Shown piece after piece: positions 57,423-64,000 of a stretch of 64,000 nt of DNA. A model generated the notes under the pieces. It was given only the letters and a program-made list of their open reading frames with translations. It had not been told where the DNA came from and ran no database searches. How positions within the stretch are numbered: position 1 is the stretch's first letter; every line of letters begins with the position of its first letter. This DNA comes from Plicaturopsis crispa FD-325 SS-3 (Eukaryota; Basidiomycota; Agaricomycetes; Amylocorticiales; Amylocorticiaceae): the NCBI GenBank assembly GCA_000827205.1, contig KN832554.1, positions 152,751 to 216,750 on the forward strand, read 5' to 3'. The position numbers were made by a program, and so were the translations under genes.

Positions 57423-57823
57423 CTATCAGTGGGGCGAGCTGTTTGTTGCAGTCCTGTAGTGTTATTTGACACAGGCTTATTTTTTCAAAAAAACACCTAC
57501 GTATACCTATTGACTTGTCGATCACAATGGCACGATCGCCCACCTTGCAAACATACATAGTAAGCGCGAAAAATCCATGACAATCCACATAAGCAAGTGC
57601 AGGTAGGTAGGTAGTATTTCCGGAGCGATCTCAATGAGGAATACAGTTCCTTCCTTCCTGGTTAGCGCACTACATACATGAGTGAGTACAGGTAAATACA
57701 TACATGATTTACTTTTAAAATTACAACGATAAATTGAAACTTGCGACCACGAAACAGACGACGTCGACCTCACGCCATGGATATCGACGAAGTCTCTCGC
57801 AACAGATCCGCGGCAGCTCCTCT
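57423..57823. other. Intergenic, convergent gene ends
   Basis: Contains a short AGGTAGGTAGGTAG tract near 57600. No supported gene. Confidence 0.45.
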
Positions 57824-58885
57824 TCAATCTGCCCGAGACTTCTTCCTCGGAGATTTCACCTCCTCACTGTCGTTGTCACTGTCACTTCCACCTCTAGTAC
57901 GTTTGCCGTTGGCATTGGAAGCGTCGGGGCCTACCGACGTCGAGCTTTCGGGTTGAGACTGGTCGCGGTTGGAGAGGAATGTCGGCTTGACGTATACGCG
58001 TAGGATGGTTATTTTGATGGTATACGCCTTTAGGAATGGGCCTGGCGGCGAATCGTCATCTGAGTCACTCGGTGACGGAAAGATATCATCTCGGTCGGTT
58101 TCAACAAGGTCTTTTGGCTGTAAGAGATAATTATGCGACGTGCAGTACGGTTTCATTGGCACCCCATGACATACCTCAAGCTCGAGCTCGACTGCCCATT
58201 GATCATCCTTATACCGAACAACCTTGGTGAGTGATCCCAAAGGCTGCATCTGCTTTGAGCGCTCCAATAGGTCGCGCACATATTGCCCACCCCAACCACG
58301 CCCTCCCTCTTCGAAGGCCGTTGCACGGTCAATCGACCGAGCATAAGTATCTGCGAGCAAATCCGGCATGGGCAACTCGGCTCCGTTGGACAGTAATTCA
58401 TACGGCCCATATCCATTTTTTTCGTCAGTGACGCGAAACGAGAAGGGTGGACCTCGAGACGGTCGCTCCTCAGCCTCAGCGCTCAGCTCAGGCTCGTCAG
58501 GGAATTCTTGGGGAAACTCTTCTTCCCCATGCAAGTGTAGGAAAAAGCGGGGGTTGTGCTCTTCCGTCAGGCCCACCACGTCGCTTGTCGCTTCGTCTGG
58601 CCAGGGACCTGTATGTGAGGTGCGAGTATATGTCGTGGGGAATGGGGTATCACTGGCAGGAACATATAGAAGAGCGGAGTGCTCTTGAGACCACCCTTTT
58701 AGCCGTAGGGGAGTGGGCGGCTGCGGGCGCTCGTAGGTACCATATATTTCATCGCCGTCGGCCTGGCACTCAGCGTGAAACATATAAGGTGCTGAGTCCC
58801 AAACTAGCACAGAAATCGATAACGATTTGCTAGCATCGTTTTCCGCTTGTGCAGAGAGAAGGCGAAGAGGATATGGCGAGTCCAT
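57824..58885 (-). CDS. Unknown conserved-looking protein with basic C-terminus
   Basis: The start at 58885 gives MDSPYPLRLLSAQAENDASK. The frame is open for 353 codons, but a perfect intron signature (GTATGTC ... CTTACAG, 57 nt, ~58116-58172) lies inside it without a stop. The mature protein is probably about 334 residues. The middle reads GYGPYELLSNGAELPMPDLL and GGRGWGGQYVRDLLERSKQM. The C-terminal ~60 residues are disordered, with acidic runs (SDSDDDSPPG; GGSDSDNDSEEVKSP) and a basic end (RKKSRAD), suggesting a nuclear protein. No domain recognised. Confidence 0.65.
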   Translation of the reverse strand: MDSPYPLRLLSAQAENDASKSLSISVLVWDSAPYMFHAECQADGDEIYGTYERPQPPTPLRLKGWSQEHSALLYVPASDTPFPTTYTRTSHTGPWPDEATSDVVGLTEEHNPRFFLHLHGEEEFPQEFPDEPELSAEAEERPSRGPPFSFRVTDEKNGYGPYELLSNGAELPMPDLLADTYARSIDRATAFEEGGRGWGGQYVRDLLERSKQMQPLGSLTKVVRYKDDQWAVELELEVCHGVPMKPYCTSHNYLLQPKDLVETDRDDIFPSPSDSDDDSPPGPFLKAYTIKITILRVYVKPTFLSNRDQSQPESSTSVGPDASNANGKRTRGGSDSDNDSEEVKSPRKKSRAD

Positions 58886-59165
58886 GGCGGCGTCGCGTCG
58901 TGGTCGCGTACAAAGAGGTTAAGAGCAAGAGGCGGTGAGAGAAAACGGAGACTCGAGTGCGGGGATTGTGGGGTAAAGATTCCAGGAATCCTGGACGAAT
59001 CCGATGGAATCCGTGCACGGATCTCTCCACGTGACTGAGCCGCGTCGTTTCGTGCTCCGACAAAACCATCTTTTTGATTTCCTGCTCGCCTCCTCCTGGC
59101 GCCCGCCACTTTCTCTTCCTGCCACCACAATCTCCGTCGTCGCTGTTCGCTGCCAAAAAATAGCG
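58886..59165. promoter_or_regulatory. Bidirectional promoter region
   Basis: 280 bp between two divergent starts. Assigned from the arrangement; no specific site is identified. Confidence 0.4.
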
Positions 59166-62100
59166 ATGGCGACTGACCCTCCGCTGTCGCTGTCTCTGTC
59201 CGACATAATGCATCTCGCAAGTCCGTCGCCAGCCGCTGCGGACTTGGCAGACAGGCCACGCACACGCAGCGCCTCACCTGACTTGGAACCACTCGACGCA
59301 GACGAAGTTCAGGCAATTCGGCGACGTGTCGTGCAGATGAACCTCGCGAAATCATCGTCTGCACCCTCGAACTCACGCGAAAAGGAGCTTGCTGACATGG
59401 TGCGCTTCCCGTGCAATTTATATATATGTACAGACGCGCTTAACGGACAGTAACCTTGTCACTACAGGTGATGAAATTGACGAGCACGATAGCGTCCCAG
59501 CCATCACATAACCAGGTCGTCCACCAGGCATCTACAATCGCCGCCCTGACTTCCCAGCGCAATTTTCTCATCCAAGAAGGAGATGCTCAGCGCGCTCGCT
59601 GGGAAAGTGAAAAGGAGGGATGGGAACGGATGGCCGAGGCTCTCATTGCGCAGAGGGGGAAAGTCGTCGTAGGAAATAAAGATGAGGTGAGTAACGTGGT
59701 TTCGTCGTGAATTCCTATTCGGACGCTGCGATATTGCACAGACTTGCAGAAGCAATATTGTGATTGCATGTTCAGTACGAAAACTACGCGTTGCACGTTT
59801 TACCATACGCCACATCCCAAGGATACTTGATTCTGCGGCTCGCACACATTCGTAGCCCCGGTGTCCCTACAATAGTTACTGACGGAAGTATATTTGCGTA
59901 CATACAGGAATCAGACAGGCATATGTCCCTCCATGAGTTGGACAATAAAACCCTGAAGCAAAAGGTGCGTCCGACCAGTCCCACTTGCTTCACTGAGCCG
60001 TTTGCCCACCCCCCTCGACTTGTATGCGGTTGCATGTCATTTCTACGCCACATCTTTGCCTTTACCACCATTTATTAGTATAGAGACATTTAATTGGTGC
60101 TGGCACTTACGATCTTTTCTGCTTTTAGCTCACAGAGTCCCAAGCACGTCTGCATCTCCTCGAAGCAGAACTTTCCAAACTCCGCCCCCTTCTCCTCATG
60201 GCTCCAACCCACACTTCCACCCACTCACGTCACCATCGCAGCTCGCGACCCCTCATCACCATCGACGAACGCTCGAACGACGACCTCGGCGACGACACCG
60301 CAGTAGCCGGATCGAGCACCGGCGCGGGCACAAAGCAACACCAATCCAACATCTCGCGCCGCGGATCGCAGGTCAAAGCGGCCATGGCCTCGCAGGCGCG
60401 AAAGCAGATGCACGCCCAGCGCGGCAGCCCCCTCCTGTCCGACGCGCGCGCGGAGCACCTCCTGCTCGCCGCGCGCAAGATCGGGCGCGAGCGCGCGGGG
60501 TGGATAGCCACCACGAAGGAGCGGCGGCGGGAGAGGAAGCGGGAAGAGGAGCGGGCGAGGAAGGAGCTGGAGAAGGAACGAGAACGAGAACGAGAGCGGG
60601 CCGCGCAGATGCAGACGCAGAGCCCGAAGACGCCCCGCCGGCTGCAGAGCCAGCAGCAGTCGTCGGGGTATATGTACACGTACTCCCCTGGGCAGCCCAT
60701 GCTTGTCCCCGGCTACCAGAACACGCCCCAGGCTCAAGGCTCGTCCGCGCAGGCACAGGGCCAGGCGACGCCGCTGGACTCGCTGCTCAGCGCTGCGCGC
60801 TCGATGGAGCATGTGCCGGGCGGTGGGGGGCGGAAGGGCCGGCCGATCGATGCACCTGATACCCCCGTACCGAAACGACGGAAGCTTGGGTCGGGAGATA
60901 CGGCTTTGGACGTCGGGACAAGTGCGAATGGAAGTGGGAGTGGGACGGGCAGGATGCGGTCTGCACTGGACGTCCTTGCGGACCAGGCAGCCGCGTTTAG
61001 CTCTACAACTCCTAAGGCTAGCGCTGCCGCGACTTCTAAAAAGCGGGCGAAGGCGAAGGGGAAAGGGAAAGGGAAGCAGAAGGAGAAGGAGAAGGAGAAA
61101 GAACAGTCGGCCGCTGTCGACGATAACGACGAACCCGATAACGACACACCGCGTCCCTCTTCTCCCGGCCCCAGCGCGCTCCCGCCGAAAGCGCGTGAAC
61201 GGCGTCTGCACCAGAAACGCGATCAGCCGCCCGGCGAACATGATGCGAACTCAAGTTTTACGTCGTTTAGAGGAGAATGGGGCACCGGTCCACCGCGACT
61301 TGCGCCTGTGTCCGTGTGGGGCACAGAACCTACGCCTGCCGTGCCCGACAGTTCGTCGCCAATCCGTCCTGCTGCAACGGCGGACGAGACGGTGCAAGGT
61401 ACGCCCCTGCAAACGGACGATGCGGCCGATGTCAATGGTACAGAGACTGTAGCAACGGGATCGGCCGCAAGAGATGATATCGATATGGCATCTCCTCCGC
61501 CGCCACAAACAACACCGCATTTTGACCGAGAGACAACTCCCATAGTTCTAAAGCCTGATGGAGCAGGCACGCCACCCCAGCCTTCACCTTCCAGCACCCT
61601 CTCTGTATTCTGTACCCCACCCTCGATCACGACGGCTGAAGACACAGTGTCACCCCACAGCAGCTCGTTTTCCCTTGCTCCGCCCATACCATCACTACGT
61701 TCGCAGAGTGAGCACATTCCAAACGATGCAGAAGACTCGACGACCGCTCGTTCTGTAAACGGCCTCTCTCGCCGCGCATCTTCGATCCCACTGGAATCGA
61801 CACAGATGAACACAGGCGAGTACGACCTGTCTGCCCATGCGCGACATGATACTGAGCCGATGCCCTCTACGTCTACGCCGGCTGGTACGCCACAGAGCCA
61901 AGCGTCGCTGAGCGACGGTGACGCCCGCAGAGCACGGAGCCCGTATGTCAAGTGGAGCAAGGAGGAGGACGACATGCTCACTCAGGCGAGTTCTTGATTC
62001 AAAATCACTGTTTATATTGTTGGGCTTATGCGTGTTGCGCGTACAGGCTGTCGCTAAACACGGGCAGAAGTGGGATGTCGTCCAGAAAGCGCTGCCGTCT

Positions 62101-62394
62101 CGAGGTTACCACCAAGTCCGGCAGCGTTGGTTGCGAAAACTGGGTACGTTCCATTGTCTTCCGAGCTTCTTTCTGCGTATGCTGAACTAAAACATCCTTG
62201 GGTATATAGGCGTGTTCGACAGTAAACCAGACTTGTCGTCCTTCCAGACTGGCGGCTCCCGAGGATCAGATGGGAGTGGGCCAGTTTCTGAATCAGGGAC
62301 CTTCAGCGACCCCCCGCCAAACCCCAAGCTCGGCCTCGCACCGCTCAGCAGCGAGTTGGCCTTCGCGCCGTCGACTCCTGGTGCCAGCCAGTGA
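59166..62394 (+). CDS. Coiled-coil protein with C-terminal Myb/SANT-like domain
   Basis: Starts at 59166 with MATDPPLSLSLSDIMHLASP. Early exons encode a heptad-like coiled coil (SREKELADM; VMKLTSTIASQPSHNQVVHQ; WESEKEGWERMAEALIAQR; ESDRHMSLHELDNKTLKQK; LTESQARLHLLEAELSKLR). The large exon from ~60130 to 61985 is disordered. It contains a basic/Glu run (KERRRERKREEERARKELEK), an NLS-like PVPKRRKLG, a Lys-rich stretch (KKRAKAKGKGKGKQKEKEKE) and Ser/Thr/Pro-rich parts. It ends in YVKWSKEEDDMLTQA. The next exon gives VAKHGQKWDVVQKALPSRGY and HQVRQRWLRKLG, so one Myb/SANT-like repeat is split by an intron. The last exon ends FAPSTPGASQ. Likely a nuclear DNA- or chromatin-binding protein; target unknown. 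Confidence 0.75.
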
Positions 62395-63219
62395 GTGCAT
62401 CTGTGGAAAATGTTGTTCTTTTCAATCTATTTGCGTCGTGTCTCGGCGTCATGTATCGGATCTACTTACTTACTTACAAGCGAATCTACTTACCGCTACG
62501 ATCTACCTGTGCTGTTGCTTTGTTTGCTTTGTCTTTATTATTCGTTTGCATTCTTGTTTTTACCCTTACTCATGCTGAACGAAGTACACTATGTAAGTAT
62601 GTAGAACAATCGTGTAATGTTTTCTCTGGTATCCGCCGTCCGTCGACGGCTTGTACGGTGTACCTTTTTTCGCAGGGCTCTCCTTGTTCGCGGACTTCTC
62701 GATCGGGTCGCAGTGGCCGCAAGGTGGAGGTAAGTGTCTAGGCTCGATATATCCAGCCGCTTCGGGACCTCACACGTTCGGGCGAAGCGGCTGGATGTAC
62801 TGGGCAGTAACATGGCCCGTCACATTTTTTACCGCCAAGCGTGACTCGGGACTTAGAATTTTCGCGTCTTCAAAATGTACCTTTCAACGACTTCGAGTTC
62901 AAAACATGGCATTGGCCTTTAAAAATCATGCAAAAGTTGTCTACTCGAAACTGAGTTTTTTCGGACGTAGATCTAGATGAGAGTAAGTATGAAAGTGACT
63001 TTTTTTCCGAGGAAAACAAGTCTCGATTTTGTCGAACTGGAGAATTTGGCCTTGCGCACGAAACTGAGGTCAGGCTGACGCCTACACACATGCTGCGTAC
63101 GGCGAGGGAGATATATATAGTGGGTCACTCGAAGGTCTGAGGTCGCGGAGAGTTCGTGTTCATGTTAGAAGGGATAGTGCAGTACCAGTACACCTTTGAG
63201 GTCGAGAGCGTAAGTACCA
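62395..63219. other. Intergenic region
   Basis: Between the Myb-like stop and the stop of the second DUF6589 gene. It contains a perfect 14 bp hairpin (62751-62796) and a weaker inverted pair (TCGAAACTGAG... at ~62947 with its partner at ~63013-63035). No supported gene. Confidence 0.45.
62751..62796. repeat. Perfect 14 bp inverted repeat (hairpin)
   Basis: Arms ATCCAGCCGCTTCG and CGAAGCGGCTGGAT with an 18 nt loop, about 360 bp after the Myb-like stop. Could be a terminator-like RNA hairpin or a binding palindrome; function unknown. Confidence 0.5.
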
Positions 63220-64000
63220 CTAGCTATCGGCGTCCGCCTCTTCCTCGTAGTCGTCATAGTCATAATCAAGACCGTCGTACTCGTAACCAGCCATGTCCTC
63301 ACTGTCCATGTCCAACGAGACGTCTTCTGCATTATCGCGTGATAAAGTAAGCTCGATGCCATCCTCGTCGTCCACAATGAACGAGTCTGGCTCAAACTCA
63401 TCCTCGTCCATTCCATCCTCACTCTCCTCACCCGACTCCTCGCCCGCCGCATCGGCACCCTGAGGGCTTGTAGGTGGTGGGTCAATGTCAATGTCGTTGG
63501 CCATTGACGCAGCGCGACGCGCTTCAACGACTTCGATGTCGTCGTCCCCGACAATTGGTGTGAGACGACGTCGAGCCTGCAGATTGCAGAACGCCCGGTT
63601 ATACTCGTGGAGAGGGTTGGCGGAGCTGTCGGTGAGTTGTTGTAAGCCGACGCTCATGATGTCTACGGTGGGTGTATCATCATCATCGAGGATCCGGCCT
63701 TTCTCCGCATAGACCTCGTGGTTTGCCAAGCTGCGCATGAGTTCGGGAATGTCGTGGGTTAGGTTCAGCGTCGCGTGCCGATTGCCTTGATAAGACCCGA
63801 ATGCCATGTTCATGGATGTGACGAGGTATCGCAGAATACTGACGCAGGGGCCAATCATTCCCAGCCACTCCCAAGAGGCTGAGCTTCCGTGAGCTTGATA
63901 GAAGTTCTGTAATGCGATGGTCTTGAGTGATCGTGCGCGGCACGAATGCAACGGATAAACTTACCTTGATCCAATAGTTCATATGCTCCTGCATCAAATC
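63220..64000 (-). CDS. DUF6589-family protein, C-terminal part (5' end outside window)
   Basis: Reading from the right edge: LMQEHMNYWIK, then an intron (63904-63963 region, GTAAGT ... TTACAG), then NFYQAHGSSASWEWLGMIGP. It continues LNLTHDIPELMRSLANHEVY and NPLHEYNRAFCNLQARRRLT. The tail is very acidic (EESGEESEDGMDEDEFEPDS, GYEYDGLDYDYDDYEEEADA) and stops at 63220-63222. The segment EHMNYWIK + FYQAHGSSASWEW corresponds by position and pattern to LEQLNFWVK + FIAQGNGVTVEYI in the transposon-borne DUF6589 gene, including an intron at the same place. I therefore assign it to the same family but a different subgroup. Whether it also lies in a mobile element cannot be seen, since the rest is outside. 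Confidence 0.7.

Noticed and set aside
60225-61241. 338-codon open frame on the minus strand within the Myb-like gene
   Set aside because: Arg/Leu-rich mirror of a low-complexity exon. The + strand carries the intron structure and the Myb-like domain.

Overview
The window is a 64 kb piece of a filamentous basidiomycete genome, most likely an Agaricomycete. The evidence is dense protein-coding genes broken by many 45-65 nt GT-AG introns, basidiomycete-type families (an F-box family, a WW-like membrane family, BTB proteins, DUF6589), and housekeeping genes with clear fungal identities. I found no rRNA, tRNA or CRISPR. Gene limits below are my own intron-aware reading. Starts are the least certain part.

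Layout. 0-41.4 kb is ordinary gene-rich chromosome. It holds a Ser/Pro-rich protein (cut by the left edge), a PCD1-like Nudix hydrolase, WW-like membrane protein A, a uric acid/xanthine-type NCS2 permease, an F-box-like protein, a PL4 rhamnogalacturonan lyase, an RPD3-class histone deacetylase, a divergent protein kinase, a TMEM135-like membrane protein, ribosomal protein eS12, SKI8, a putative zinc-binding protein, WW-like protein B, VPS41, a KRE9-like GPI protein, CHS5, SSN3/CDK8 and WW-like protein C. Housekeeping functions (chromatin, Mediator kinase, HOPS and exomer trafficking, SKI complex, translation) are mixed with lineage-specific genes. There is no operon-like grouping.

41.6-56.1 kb is a transposon island. 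Its centre is a 12,553 bp element (43556-56108) with 287 bp terminal inverted repeats that differ at one position by eye, flanked by the 5 bp direct repeat TTGAC. It carries two convergent genes: a RecQ-like DExH helicase with intact motifs, and a DUF6589 protein. The DUF6589 gene is interrupted by a nested element (49839-52979) with CATC(T/A)GGAAAAA ends and a 2 bp target duplication. Removing that insert restores the reading frame. A 770 bp fold-back element (54624-55393, TTG target duplication) sits inside the large element, and an older degenerate inverted-repeat element lies just outside it. A 259-base run of N is bordered by two identical 480 bp copies that end exactly at the gap, which looks like an unmerged assembly overlap.

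56.1-64 kb returns to host genes: a BTB protein, an unknown protein, a coiled-coil plus Myb/SANT-like protein, and the C-terminus of a second DUF6589 protein cut by the right edge.

The strongest candidate for an undescribed system is the helicase + DUF6589 two-gene unit inside matching inverted repeats with a target duplication. I infer that it is a mobile element family with DUF6589 as a possible transposase. The near-identical repeats suggest recent movement.
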